Made by a program: the position numbers and the translations under genes. The notes beneath the pieces were generated by a model. That model made no database searches. It saw only the letters and a program-made list of their open reading frames with translations, and had not been told where the DNA came from. A stretch of 64,000 nucleotides of DNA, taken from Smallanthus sonchifolius (taxonomy: Eukaryota > Streptophyta > Magnoliopsida > Asterales > Asteraceae). The DNA lies in contig CM042028.1 of assembly GCA_023525975.1 (NCBI GenBank), positions 75,639,501 to 75,703,500 on the forward strand. The letters are read 5' to 3'. The stretch's first letter is position 1. Each line of letters opens with the position of its first letter. This document shows positions 11,801 through 24,172 of this stretch, piece after piece.

Positions 11801-12060
11801 GATACCAACCTAAATTTGTTTGTCGTATAAAAACACACACTTTGGAGTTTTTAAGTGGAACTCCTTGTTGACCATCATTCCGTCAATTTTTAAATTTTGA
11901 GAATCATTATTTTTGAGTTTAAACGTTAATTAGTATTCTTTTTAAATATGTGTTATGTTGGTTAGAGTAAGAGTTTTGATTCTTTAAACTCATTCATTAT
12001 ATGCTTAATTTGGTATTTAGCTTCATGAGACTTAGTTGGATACATTGAATTTATTTTTTT
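11801..12060. other. AT-rich stretch, nothing recognised
   Basis: No gene or repeat seen. Confidence 0.4.
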
Positions 12061-12727
12061 ATTAAAATTAAAGTTCATACAATCTGTAAATATCAATATA
12101 TGATACTAGATGGTTGTGCAAGAACCTAGTATTTTTCTAATACTCGTATGATTTGTTATATTTATATGAATTTTTCTTGTGTTAATTGTTCTCAAGCATT
12201 TGCTAATACAAATATTAGAGGGTGGTAGAATATGGTAGGTGGCTACAATGGAGCGAGTTTGTTTGTGGTTTATGCTCATGTTAAATTCTATAATCACGGT
12301 AAGTCATTATAGGACTAAAAGGAAAATAAGTACTTTCATTACGAAAATGCCTCAATTTTAAAATTATTTTTAGACCCCGAAAAAGGTTAGGCTGATACTT
12401 TTTAATCTTAACAAAGTTTATAAAAAGGTTAAGCCGATACTTAAAATTAAAGTTCATACAATATGTAAATATCAACATATGATACTAAATGTTTGTGCAA
12501 GAACCTAATATTTTTTTCTAATACTCATTAGAGGGTGGCAGAATATGGTACATGGCTACACTTGAACGAGTTTGTTTCTGGTTTATGCTCATGTTAAATT
12601 CTATAATCATGGTAAGTCATTATAGGATTTTAAGCAAAATAATTACTATTATCACGAAAATGCGTCAACTTTAAATTATTTTTAGACCCCGAAAAAGGTT
12701 AAGCCGATACTTTTTAATCTTAACATG
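12061..12727. repeat. Tandem duplication (about 350 and 285 bp)
   Basis: Unit A (12061-12420) and unit B (12441-12727) share long phrases such as TTATGCTCATGTTAAATTCT and GACCCCGAAAAAGGTTA, ending in CCGATACTTTTTAATCTTAAC. Unit B lacks about 70 bp present in unit A (after TCTAATACTC). The units differ at scattered positions, so the duplication is not recent. No coding function seen. Confidence 0.85.
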
Positions 12728-14071
12728 GTTGTTATGTACATTGTTTCCACTACTCTTAGTGATGGATGAGACTGCTAGTGATGTATGCTATACGAACAAT
12801 ATGGTGTGGTATTCATACTTCCCTCGTTAATATTCTTAGATCATCTATAATGAATTATTATTTGTAAATCTTTAAGTTTTTGGTTAAGTATTGAAGAAAA
12901 AGATAATTCATAAGACATGAGATCTCTAAAGTAAAGTGAAGTTTAGAACCTATGAACTTCAACATCATAGACTTTTTAAGAAAATTTCAAAATGACACTT
13001 AACGACTAACTCATAAGCATTTGGTAGGCTTCTGAACTTTCCAGAACTTAGTTTTCTCCAACTAAAGAATGAAGGATCAGAACTTCGCCGACTTATACCG
13101 TCATCAACAGATTTGGCTTAAAAGAAGTCCAACATTCTAGAAGACGCTGACACAACATCTATGCAACTGGGCTAATTGCAGCAGAGGATATTAAGAAGAC
13201 AAAGGATGTAAAATCACTCCAAATGACCACTAGGTTGAATCACTTTAGGAAAGTCGATCAATCACATTTGTTGCTTATCCCCAACTTGACCAAGATGGTT
13301 TACCTATTTAAGCCAAAGTCATTCGTCAACAACCAAGTGTGTGGCCTATCAATCCAAATACTTTATTTTGTTCCGTTTAGTACTCTAGAGTCTAGATATA
13401 AGTTTGTGTTTAGTTGAATTGTTCTTCAATATAACAACATTCGAAATTCAATACAAACTCAACTTTATATGTAAATCTATTCTTCATCTATGCGTGTTAT
13501 AGTTTTGATCTCTACTTGTACACAAATCACTTATTATTTGTTGAGATCATTAATTATTAACTAAAACGCGTACCAACACCATCTCAAAATCAAGTTAAGA
13601 TATGTTTTTTGCTTTCATTAATACCCTATCAACAATTATATTTTTGATTTTCTATTCATTAGTATTTTATTATTATTCCAGCATTATGTAAAATACCCGT
13701 AAATTAATTAAGTTTTTATAAGTTTATTTATGATATCATAAACACATTGATGGGGTAACCTTCTTCTAGAAGACCGTAGGATATTACAATATAATATGTA
13801 TTAAATGTATCAATATGTTACAAAATATATTATTCGTAGGTTGTGAAGATAAAGAAGCTAACAACCATGAATTTGTCACTAAATTGAAAGATTATATTAA
13901 TATAATACAAATTCAAATGGTTGAATTATTTTCGTTGGTTGGAGCCTTGGAGGAAACCAAGAAACGTGGGCCAATAATAAATACAATTGTGGGCTTGAAA
14001 AAAATATATAATGGGCTTTTCAGTGGAGCGAAAGAAAGAATAAAAAGAATAAGTAGCAGTTTCCCACCAAA
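12728..14071. other. Gene-poor stretch
   Basis: A short open frame at 13815-14093 reads like random or exon-like sequence but has no domain I recognise, and it runs into the SINE head. Nothing else is supported. Confidence 0.4.
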
Positions 14072-14235
14072 GGGGTTGGCGGTACCCCGGTGACTTCCAA
14101 ATGGGAGGTCGCCGGTTCGAATCCGGGCCACAGCAAAAAATAGGGTATGTGGCCAGGTCAGCTGATTTACCTAGTTGGGGGTTTCTCCTATGATGGGCTG
14201 CCTTGGATATTCTTTTAAGAAAAAAATTGAAGTAA
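14072..14235 (+). mobile_element. tRNA-derived SINE
   Basis: It starts GGGGTTGGC and has a box-B/T-loop core GGTTCGAATCC at 14114-14124 inside CCGGTTCGAATCCGGG, about 40 bp after a box-A-like GTTGGCGGTACCCCGGTGA. After a tRNA-unrelated body it runs into an A-rich tail near 14215. No clean target duplication found. Confidence 0.6.
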
Positions 14236-14254
14236 AATTTTTTTTTTTAAAAAG

Positions 14255-14430
14255 TAAAAAAGAAATTGAAGAATTTTATTTTTTTAAAGTAAAAAAACAA
14301 TATATTTTTTAAAGATAGGATGATGTCGGCAAGGGTTACGCTGACGTCATTTGAACCAGAAATGGGAGAGGGGGATCGAACCCGCGTCAAGCTGATGTGG
14401 GAATGGGTGACCAACCAATAGGCCAACCCC
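14255..14430 (-). mobile_element. tRNA-derived SINE, inverted relative to its neighbour
   Basis: Read on the minus strand, it starts GGGGTTGGCCTATTGGTTGG (box A) and has GGGTTCGATCC (complement at 14373-14383) as box B. The tail is A-rich and merges with the tail of the plus-strand SINE, so the two stand tail to tail. Confidence 0.6.
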
Positions 14431-14641
14431 AATTCTTAGGTTAGTATCTGCTACCATGTTAGCACATGAGGTATATCGGACGTCATAGTTAGTGGTGTTA
14501 GCAAAATGTGCACGTCACATGGGCGTCACCTCACCCACACACATTTCTCACACCACTCAAATGAGAGGGGTATGCCCTCACGCCACTCACCCACCATCTC
14601 AACTGTCAAAATTGGCTTATTCTCCCGTGAGTAGGCTCATG

Positions 14642-16089
14642 CAGGGGCGGAGGCACTCACAGCCTAGTAGGGGAGAAGACACCCCCTCAACTTCATAGCG
14701 GGCTTGTATTTTTTCTGTAAAATAGTCCAAACAAACAATAGATCCTTCACATTTTTTTGATAGGCACCCAAACCCTTTTGCAATCCCAATTGATAGTCCC
14801 CTTTTTGATCGGCTGGTGTTCCATATTCCCATACTCACTAGTAGCGACCATCCACATACCGTGGGCGAAGGCGAAGGATAGTGAGGGCCCGGGGGCCCCG
14901 GCCCTCCTGATTTTTCGCTCAGAAGTGTTAATATATACGTATTCGGCCGATTTTTCGCTCAGTAGTGTTAATTTATACTTATTCGGCCGAAAATTTTATA
15001 GTTCCGGCCCACCTTGATAGGAAAATAAAATCCCCCCCCTACGTTTTTCTTCAAGCTCCACCACTGACCGAGGGTAAGCAATTCGAAATTCCAAATTGAT
15101 ATCTTGGCTGTAGTATTGAAACTTGGATTAATAGAGTTCTAAGCAATCTGAAATCGATATCTTAAGCATCGGTATAGAAATCAAGAGAAATCGAGTTCTA
15201 AGCAATTCATCTACAATTATTATCCAGATTCCAATCCATCTGCAATTTGAGTACATATGGAAAGTAATCGATGTTTTTGATACATTTACATTGAATATTT
15301 AATTGTTTGATTAGTCACCGTGAATTCTTTTCACCTTCTCTGCAAATCCCACCATATTAACTAGAACTAGCTCAGATGATATGTATCTGAAATTTAAATA
15401 AAAAATTTATAAATGTAAAAGCTGGATTTTTATTATGATCCATTATCTTTCTTAAATCAGGTTTAAGCAGTCTTTGAAGGACCTGCAAAAACAAACTTGC
15501 TTTTAGTTATTTGGGTGAAGTATGGATTTATTAACTAAGAGACATAGAGATATGTTGAATTAGGAAGATATTTAACAATCACTATATACCTAATGCCATC
15601 GACTATATCTTATTTCAAAATCCATATATGAAGTTCTAAAATGTGAGAAGGGTGGATTTAGATGTCTTATAACCTCGAGATTGATAGAATAATTATTACA
15701 CTTTTAGTTTAGATGATTAAGTAAATGTAATAGATTGGTAGAATTATTACACTCGTAGAATTCTTATCGGTTTCAAATAGGATTTGAGCTTTGTTTATAG
15801 ACCGAGTTAGGATTTGTGTGTTTCAAATCAAAATGTGATATCGGTGGTTTATATACACTGGTTTTGGATTCGTGTTTTGTTATAGGGTTGTGCCGAAGTC
15901 TTTCTTTTAAATCTAGATACAACTAATGGTTATAGATAATAATTACTTATAGGAAAAAAAAAACAGAGTTAAAGACTTAAAAACATATTTTTAATTTCAC
16001 GTTTTTCACCCTACCCGTTCTGACCCGACCCATTTTAACGTGACCCAATTGTGGGCCTCTGCTGAGGAAAAATCCTGGATCCGTCACTA
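14642..16089. mobile_element. hAT-type non-autonomous element
   Basis: It begins CAGGGGCGGAGGCAC and ends TGGATCCGTCACTA, imperfect inverted ends of a common plant hAT class. The flanking 8-mers GGCTCATG (14634-14641) and GGCTCACA (16090-16097) agree in 6 of 8 bases, consistent with an aged 8-bp target duplication. Inside, a 40-bp phrase with TTTTTCGCTCAG and TTATTCGGCCGA is tandemly repeated near 14910-14990. No transposase is visible. Confidence 0.65.
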
Positions 16090-16250
16090 GGCTCACACCA
16101 CCGTCTCATCCCCCCTCCCCCTCTCACACCATGGAGAGGGTGGTGTTCCACGCCAACAACGCCCTTCAGAGCTCTCACGCCCGGTATACCGGATGCCTTT
16201 AGTGTTTTGTGAACAATATTTCTCCTCATAGACTAAATTATGCTAAATGT

Positions 16251-17071
16251 TGTTGGATTTTATGGACCGACCCGATGGACAACGCGGCTGACCGAGCTAT
16301 GACCCGTAAGAGTTACACCTAGGGCAACGAACATTTAAATCCACTTAACCCGCTTAACTGGTAATTACGAACTGCTAGCGAGACAATATATTTTAAATAT
16401 ATATTCGTTACACGAGATTTATTATTTATACCGATTTATAAATAATAATTTTATATTTATTTTAATATTTTATTAAAACAATTAAATGGGTTCAGACTTT
16501 AATATTAACTATTGGGTTTAGGCCCGGTATGATTTTTATTAGGTTAAAAGAATTAGAGTAATTAATATAAAAAGATATATTAAAATCTAATCTACAGATA
16601 GATGATTCCTTTCTTTTTTTTTTGATCGAAGGCAGAAGCAAGATTTTGGTTTTTTCCTTTTGATTTGGTTTTCGCCACCCGCTAAGACAAAAAACGGAGT
16701 CATCCGTTTGGTGATTTCTGGAACCACCAAATCAACCCAAGCCGGACCTGCCCCGCTGCTGTCCTGTTTTCGGCCAGCCCCGGCGCTACTCGTCTCTCGT
16801 GTTGTAAGTTTGTGATCTAGCATCGGTTCATTGTACCTAGGTGTCTCAACCGGTTAATCATTAACTAAGGTATAATTTATCTCATCAGTAGATTAATTAC
16901 CTTTTTGTGTTTGCGTGTTCATAACCAGATCCTGTTCGGTTTTTCAGTGCTGTTAAATAGGTTATGATTTTATTTTCCGCTGCGTATTTATTAATTAACT
17001 GAATTAATTAATTTTTCTTTCAAAACCCGTTTTTACAAAAAATCAAAACTGATCACCACTGAATCCCAACA
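16251..17071 (+). repeat. Copia 5' LTR
   Basis: Begins TGTTGGATTTTATGG and ends GAATCCCAACA. It matches 23336-24167 over its full length. Confidence 0.95.
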
Positions 17072-17072
17072 G

Positions 17073-17089
17073 TGGTATCAGAGCCTGGG
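17073..17089 (+). promoter_or_regulatory. Primer binding site, initiator tRNA-Met type
   Basis: TGGTATCAGAGCCTGGG starts 1 base after the LTR and is complementary to the 3' end of plant initiator methionyl tRNA, the usual primer for this group. About 1.4 kb of leader without an open frame (17090-18508) follows. Confidence 0.9.
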
Positions 17090-18508
17090 TTATAACACGC
17101 AAATCGGAACCGGTCTGGTTTCACCGGTTAGATTAATCACAAACTTTAACTATCTTGAAGTTTCTGATCTGATCTGTTTTTGGGGCATTTTTTTATTTAT
17201 TAATTTGGTCGATTTTTAAATTTTATTTGACCAAATATATTGCCCGTATGTGATTGTGTTGAATATGCAAATCTGGCCCGACCCTTGTGATTGAGTTGTT
17301 TGTGTTTATTATTCAGTTTTTGGTTTTATGGTTTTGGCCCACTTTTGATGGCTCAAAGTTGTAATAGAATAGCCTTTTCTATTTTTTGTAATGTAATAAA
17401 AACCCGAAGACAAATCTGAAGACGCAACAGGAATCATGGAGTCAGTGGGAGTCATCCGAGACGCCTAGATGCACGGAAGTCCATCCTTGTGGTTGTTTTA
17501 ATTTTGTAGACCTCGTGACCCGTTTGTTCTTGCTAACTGGCTCTAGCAAGATCAAACAAACTTGGCCCTAAAAGATTTACATATTTATTTGCTTTATGGT
17601 TGCTTTTATTTTTATTTTTTTATAACTTAAATTTATAATAAACCAACCAAACGCCAAACGTTTTAAAAGGAGTTTTAAAATGTCACAATCTGTCACCACA
17701 AGTTCTAATTTTACAACTTGTAGAATTTTATAAAAAATTAACATCTGGCTTGTTTTTATAAAATAAATAACCACTAAAGTTTTGCAATTTAAACTAACTT
17801 TAATTTCAAAACTTATAACAATTGTTTTCAACTATTAACTGGTTATTCAAGTCGTGACAAACTTAGTTTTAATAGGTTATTTAAAATTAAGTGTCTTGAG
17901 AGATGAAAGGGTTCATCAAATTTGTCATGACTTTAAATAGTAAAACTGGCTTTTACATCACACGTATGATTTAATCATTCGTTGTGTTTGACCCTATTCT
18001 GTAAACACTAAAATTGGAACCCATATTTAAAACCAATGGTCTATGCCATCCTATTATAAGGAACACTTGGAGCATAAAACGAAACATCGGTGTTTGGAGC
18101 CACAGCACCGCACTAGATGCGTAGTTTATCCTTCCAAGGCGCAAGGGTTTCATTGACACATCCGGCCCTTCCGCAAGTACCTGTTTTAGGACGACTATTA
18201 CTTTTCTCTCTTGTTACATGCCCCAGCTGTCAAGAGATTAAAAGTGGGCATAGATGAGGCTAAACGTATCAATGCATAGACATGTCTTGTCTTAGCGGCC
18301 TCATACACGAGAGTTGTGCATCTTTCCACAATTGACACTAATTGTCAGTCTAGTTACCCACTTACTAATGTTGTATGCCACAGCTACCATTAGTGACTGA
18401 TTTAGCTAGATTCTCACTCCTTATTCTAATTTCTGTAATTGGGTCATAAATTAATAAGGATTTTTCACTTTCTTTATACTAATTTATTTTTTTTGCTTAT
18501 CTTGACAG

Positions 18509-19360
18509 ATGTCTACTGAAAATAATAATACTAATAACTCCTTCGCTCTCAAGTCTATCATTGAGAATGAAAAGCTGGATAACACCAACTTTCTCTCATG
18601 GCAATGCAATCTGAGAATAGTTCTCAAGATGGCCAAGAAGCTCTATGTTCTCGATGCACCAGTCCCTGAGGCACCCGATGGTAACACGGCTGCCGCTCGT
18701 AAGGCCTGGGAAAAACAAATAGATGATGCCACTGAGGTGGCCTGCCTTATGCTAGCCTGCATGTCCCGTGAGCTCCAAAAGAGCATGGAGGACCTGGATG
18801 CCTTTGACATGATTGAGCAACTTAAGGGCATGTTCCTGAAACAAGCCCGACAAGAATGCTATGAAACCATGTCTCAGCTCATTCGATGCACGATACAAGA
18901 GGGCATGCCTGTTAGTGCTCAAGTACTTAAAATGAAAGGGTACATCGACCAGATGAACAAACTTGGATATCCCATGAAGGATGACATGGCTACTGATTTC
19001 ATCTTAAACTCTCTCTCAAGCTCCTATGCTTTATTCGTAATGAATTTCAACATGAATGGCTTGGAGAAGATAGTGGCCGAGCTACATGGTATGCTCAAAA
19101 CGGTCGAGATGAATATCCAAGGAAAGAAAAATCAAGTTCTGATGGTCAGATCTGCTGGTGTTAAAAAACCTAACCCCAAGAAAAGAGGTTATAATAGCAA
19201 AGGCAAGAAGAAGGTTAATGTTGCTGCCAAGCCTGCCACCAACAATAACAAGAAAGCTTCAAAAGCACCCCCTCCTGAGGAGCGCCAATGCTTTGAATGC
19301 AACAAAATGGGACACTGGAAACGTAACTGTCCTGAATATCTAGCCAAGCTGAAGCTGTAG
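18509..19360 (+). CDS. gag: Copia Gag (capsid/nucleocapsid)
   Basis: A 283-codon open frame encoding the structural protein that packages element RNA. The N-terminal half has the copia Gag fold signature (NTNFLSWQCNLRIVLK near residues 25-40; a central LEQ/EEL-type helical region follows). A basic region near residues 215-255 precedes one CCHC zinc knuckle, CFECNKMGHWKRNC (about residues 260-273). It ends at a single TAG (19358-19360). The same frame continues without another stop straight into protease, which is unusual because copia Gag and Pol normally form one frame. The stop may be a point mutation or, less likely, a readthrough site. Confidence 0.9.
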   Translation: MSTENNNTNNSFALKSIIENEKLDNTNFLSWQCNLRIVLKMAKKLYVLDAPVPEAPDGNTAAARKAWEKQIDDATEVACLMLACMSRELQKSMEDLDAFDMIEQLKGMFLKQARQECYETMSQLIRCTIQEGMPVSAQVLKMKGYIDQMNKLGYPMKDDMATDFILNSLSSSYALFVMNFNMNGLEKIVAELHGMLKTVEMNIQGKKNQVLMVRSAGVKKPNPKKRGYNSKGKKKVNVAAKPATNNNKKASKAPPPEERQCFECNKMGHWKRNCPEYLAKLKL

Positions 19361-22300
19361 AGGGCCAGTGGTGAGGGCACCTCTTCAGGTATTCTCATTT
19401 ATGTTATTGAAATTTTTACTGTTTCTAGCAACACATGGGTATTTGATACTGGATGTGGATACCACATCATTAATGTCTTGCATGAGCCTAAAAGTTGGAT
19501 GAAGCTGAAACAAGGCGACATGGAGCTCATCGTTGGTGATGGGAAAAGAGTACCAGTTCTTGCAACTGGAACATATCATCTCTCATGTCCTTCTGGCCTT
19601 GTGGTTGTTTTGAACAATTGTTTGTTTGCACCTGGTTTAACCAGAAACATTATTTCAGTTTCTTTATTGTTTGAACAAGGATTTAAGTACGTTTTTAATG
19701 GCATTGCTATTTCTGCTTACTTAAATGATATCTTTTATTTTGAGGCTAAACCTCAAAACGGTATTTATGAGATTGACGTTCAAACTGACAATAACATATA
19801 TAATCTTTCTAAACGTATCAAATCTGGCATTAATGATACTTTTCTATGGCATTGTCGACTTGGCCACATAAGCAAGACACGCATTAAAAGACTCCAATCC
19901 GAGGGAATTCTTGAACCTACCGGACAAGAATCATTTGATAATTGCGAGTCTTGTTTAGCTGGAAAACTCACAAAGGACCCCTTCACCCATGTTGGTGAAC
20001 GAGCCAAGGATCTGCTAGGCCTTATACACACTGATGTGTGTGGCCCTTTCAGAACCATGTCTATAAATCATGAAAGATACTTCGTTTCATTTATTGACAA
20101 TTATAGTCGATATGCTTATGTCTATCTTATGAAACACAAGCATGAAACATTTGAAAAGTTCAAAGAGTTTCAAAACGAAGTAGAGAAACAACTCGATAAA
20201 TCTATTAAGACACTTCGATCAGATCGAGGTGGCGAGTATCTCAGCTTAGAATTTCTTAATCATCTGAAAGAGCATGAAATTATTTCTCTGTCCACTCCTC
20301 CTCGCACACCCCAACTTAATGGCGTGAGCGAGAGGATAAATCGGACCCTACTTAAAATGGTTCGATCGATGATGTGTAGAACTAACTTGCCTCACTCCTT
20401 CTGGAGTTATGCTCTTATGACCGCCGCCCGCCTTGTAAATCTGGCACCGACTAAGAAGGTGGACAAAACCCCGTATGAGATATGGCACGGGCTAAACCCA
20501 ATTTGTCTTACCTTAGAGTATGGGGATGTGATGCATATTTCACCAGCGATTCTGTCCCAGAGGCTAAAAAGTTGTTTTCGTCGGTTACTACAACAAAAGC
20601 GGATATTATTTCTATCATCCTGATGCAAACATTGTTTCCATCAAAAGGAAAGGGCCCTTTCTTGAGGAAGATCTTCTAAATCGAGGAACCGGAAATAATA
20701 TTATGGATCTTGAAGAAATTCGATAAACACAAACAACCGCTGAGGAAGTCGGAGCGTCTAATCAACAAGAAGTTGTTGCTGATGAATCAGACATAAACAC
20801 AAGCGTTCACAGAAGTAGCAGGTCTCGTAAAGAACCTGATAGATACCTATGGCATCTTGAAGCTTCTAAAGTCCTGTTAGTAGCTGAGTTAAATGACGAA
20901 CCTACAAACTACAAATCTGCTATCTCAGATCCTGAATCCGAGAAATAGCTTGAAGCCATGAACGCCGAGATGCAATCTATGCATGATAATCAGGTCTGGG
21001 ACTTGATTGAGCTACCCCCCGGTTCTCGGGCAATAGGGATCAAATGGATTTTCAAAAGAAAAACCGACATGCATGGTAATATACAAACCTATAAAGCACG
21101 GCTAGTGGCAAAGGGTTTCACTCAAACTCAAGGTATTGACTATGATGAAACTTTCTCACCCGTTGCTATGATCAAATCGATCAGGATACTGCTTGCCATA
21201 GCCGCGTACCATGATTACGAGATATGGCAAATGGATGTCAAAACCGCTTTTCTTAATGGACACCTCTCTGATGATGTCTATATGGTTCAGCCTGACGGTT
21301 TTGTTGATCCAAAGTATCCTAGTAGGGTCTGCAAACTGAATAAATCCATTTATGGACTTAAACAGGCATCTCGAAGCTGGAATCTTTATTTTGATCAGAA
21401 AATCAAAGAATTTGGTTTTGTCAAGAATGAAGATGAGCCTTGTGTTTACAGAAAGGCTAGTAGGAGCACTATATCATTTCTCATCTTGTATGTGGATGAT
21501 ATACTGATCATTGGAAACAACATCCTTGTGCTTGACAAAGTCAAACAATGGTTAGGATCTTGTTTTGCAATGAAAGATCTTGGAGAAGCTGCTTACATTC
21601 TAGGAATCAAGATCTACAGGGATAGATCTAAGCGGCTTCTAGGGCTAAGTCAGAGTACTTACATAGACAAAATGATGACACGCTTTAGGATGGAAAACTC
21701 CAAGAAAGGAGGTGTTCCGATGACTAAAGGCACTGTGTTGAACAAATCGCAATCTCCTTTCACGGACATTGAACTTAAGGAAATGGAAGCAATTCCATAT
21801 GCCTCAGCGATTGGTTCTATCATGTATGCTATGTTATGCACTAGACCTGACGTCTCGTATGCTTTAAGCATGACCAGTCGTTTTCAGCAAAGTCCTGGCA
21901 TTGCCCATTGGACTGCAGTCAAGAACATCCTAAGGTACTTAAGAAGGACCAAAGACATGTTCTTAATATTTGGAGGAGTGAAAGAGGAGATCATTTTACG
22001 GTGTTACACTGATGCTAGCTTTCAAACTGACTGAGATGACTCTCGCTCACAATCAGGTTTCGTATTCACTCTTAATGGAGGAGCTGTCTCATGGAAAAGC
22101 TCCAAGCAGAGTGTAGTGGCGGATTCAACCACCGAATCTGAGTATATAGCCGCATCAGATGCTTCTAAGGAAGCTGCTTGGATGAAGAAATTCATTACTG
22201 ACCTCGATGTGGTTCCGAGTATTCGCCAACCAATCGAAATACTTTGTGATAACACAGGTGCTATAGCTCAAGCCAAAGAGCCCAGATCTCATCACAAAGC

Positions 22301-22481
22301 CAAGCACATTCAAAGGAAGTTCCACTATATACGGGAAATTGTGGAACGTGGAGACGTCGTGAAAAGCAAAGTAGACATAGATCAAAACCTAGCGGACCCG
22401 TTTACTAAGCCCATGACTCAGGACAAGCATGATCTTCACAGAGATGCTATTGGTCTTAGATTTGCTAGTGATATGTTTTGA
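19361..22481 (+). pseudogene. pol: Copia Pol (protease, integrase, reverse transcriptase, RNase H), mutated
   Basis: In order: protease with WVFDTGCGYH (19436-19465; the usual third position is Ala or Ser after DTG, here Cys); integrase with the HHCC zinc region (HCRLGHI...CESCLAGK, about 19852-19968), acidic core residues in LIHTDVCGP, LRSDRGGEYL and GVSERINRTL; reverse transcriptase 20958-22034 with IKWIFKRK, MDVKTAFLNG and the catalytic YVDD (about 21490); RNase H from YTDASF through VADSTTESEYIA to about 22330. Lesions: frameshifts near 20505 and 20590, in-frame stops near 20724 (TAA), 20946 (TAG) and 22032 (TGA). The C-terminal end is TAG-free to the TGA at 22479-22481. Confidence 0.93.
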
Positions 22482-23321
22482 TTTAGTATTTTGAATGTGC
22501 GAACATTTAAACAGTTGTACTTTTGAATTCTTTTGGTTTACTGATTTAAATGCAATTCTGAATTCTTATAAATGTGTTCGATTTTAATACGTTTAATCCA
22601 TGAATCTTGTATTCTTAATTATCCGTAGTCGATCAGAATCGTGGGAACGACTCTGAATTAAGACTATTCTGAACTTGGACTCAAGTAGTTGACTTCCAAC
22701 TTCACAGACCTCATCTTGGATGACGTTGGATGTAACTCGTTTCAAATCATCTTCATGGATTTTAATCATAAGATGTTTTTGATATTGGTATACTCATTTA
22801 GTATCCTATGACTTGAGATGCATACTAGAACTTTCGTTTACCAAGGACTGTTCTTTAATCACTGTCAACCGCTGTCGCGTAACTGCCAATCATAAAGGCA
22901 TTTGTTAGGAACAGATCTGAAGTTCAGTGGGAGTTGTATGTAGTCAATAAGGGATTCTGTACTTTTGCATTATATGTAACAGATAAGCATCGTGGCGCCC
23001 TCGTTGATTCAAACTGGTGAAGTGTAATGCCTTACCCAAACTTACTGTGTGTTTGATTGGACCACTTTGATTCTTGATCGAGAACAATAATAATTGAACG
23101 TTATATGGGAATGAACTAAATCCATGTCTCATTGATTCAATTGATGTTTTATACGGAAAGGATGAATGACAACTATTGCCATAAGTCTATTGTCTTGCTT
23201 TAGTTAGCTGTTACTAACACCGAGATATTTGGTTAATGACTTTAAAGCGTCATACCTTGTTAGGGACAGCCATGTGTAGCTAGAGCGCCGCTAACTGTTT
23301 ACGTTGATTTATCGTGGATCG
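22482..23321 (+). other. Noncoding 3' region of the copia element
   Basis: About 840 bp between the end of RNase H and the polypurine tract. It has no open frame that I recognise; longer than the short 3' leader most copia elements have. Confidence 0.6.
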
Positions 23322-23335
23322 TCCAAGTGGGAGAT
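23322..23335 (+). promoter_or_regulatory. Copia polypurine tract
   Basis: TCCAAGTGGGAGAT directly before the 3' LTR, the normal plus-strand primer position. Confidence 0.85.
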
Positions 23336-24167
23336 TGTTGGATTTTATGGACCGACCCGATGGACAACGCGGCTGACCGAGCTATAACCCGTAAGAGTTA
23401 CACCTAGGGCAACGAACATTTAAATCCACTTAACCCGCTTAACTGGTAATTACGAACTGCTAGCGAGACAATATGTTTTATATATATATATATATATATT
23501 CGTTACACGGGATTTATTATTTATACCGATTTATAAATAATAATTTTATATTTATTTTAATATTTTATTAAAACAATTAAATGGGTTAAGACTTTAATAT
23601 TAACTATTGGGTTTAGGCTCGGTATGATTTTTATTAGGTTAAAAGGATTAGAGTAATTAATATAAAAAGATATATTAAAATCTAATATACAGATAGATGA
23701 TTCCTTTCTTTTTTTTTGATCGAAAGGCAGAGGCAAGATTTTGGTTTTTTCCTTTTGATTTGGTTTTCGTCACCCGCTAAGACAAAAAAACGGAGTCATC
23801 CGTTTAGTGATTTTCGGAACCACCAAATCAACCCAAGCCGGACCTGCCCCGTTGTTGTCCCGTTTCCGGCCAGCCCCGGCGCTACTCGTCTCTCGTGTTG
23901 TCAGTTTGTGATCTAGCATCGGTTCATTGTACCTAGGTGTTTCAACCGGTTAATCATTAACTAAGGTATAATTTATCTCATCAGTAGATTAATTGTCTTT
24001 TTGTGTTTGCGTGTTCATAACCAGATCCTGTTCGGTTTTTCAGTGCTGTTAAATAGGTTATGATTTTATTTTTCGCTACGTATTTATTAATTAACTGAAT
24101 TAATTAATTTTTCTTTCAAAACCCGTTTTTATAAAAAATCAAAACTGATCACCACTGAATCCCAACA
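23336..24167 (+). repeat. Copia 3' LTR
   Basis: Matches 16251-17071; longer mainly because of a TA repeat expansion near 23480-23500. Ends CCCAACA, then the AATGT target duplication. Confidence 0.95.
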
Positions 24168-24172
24168 AATGT

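Larger units (their letters stand above)
16251..24167 (+). mobile_element. Ty1/copia LTR retrotransposon, full length but mutated
   Basis: A complete element of 7917 bp: LTR, primer binding site, gag, pol in the order protease, integrase, reverse transcriptase, RNase H (the copia order), polypurine tract, LTR. The target duplication AATGT is exact (16246-16250 and 24168-24172). By eye the LTRs differ at about 25 positions over about 815 bp, plus a TA-repeat expansion, so the insertion is not recent but is still well preserved. Stops and frameshifts in pol make it non-autonomous. Confidence 0.96.

Noticed and set aside
13815..14093. Open frame of 92 codons
   Set aside because: No recognisable domain and it ends in the SINE head; not supported as a gene.
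14114..14124. tRNA gene at the GGTTCGAATCC motif
   Set aside because: No complete cloverleaf or acceptor stem; position, tail and the paired copy fit a SINE. The same applies to 27299, 32993, 34170 and 37520.
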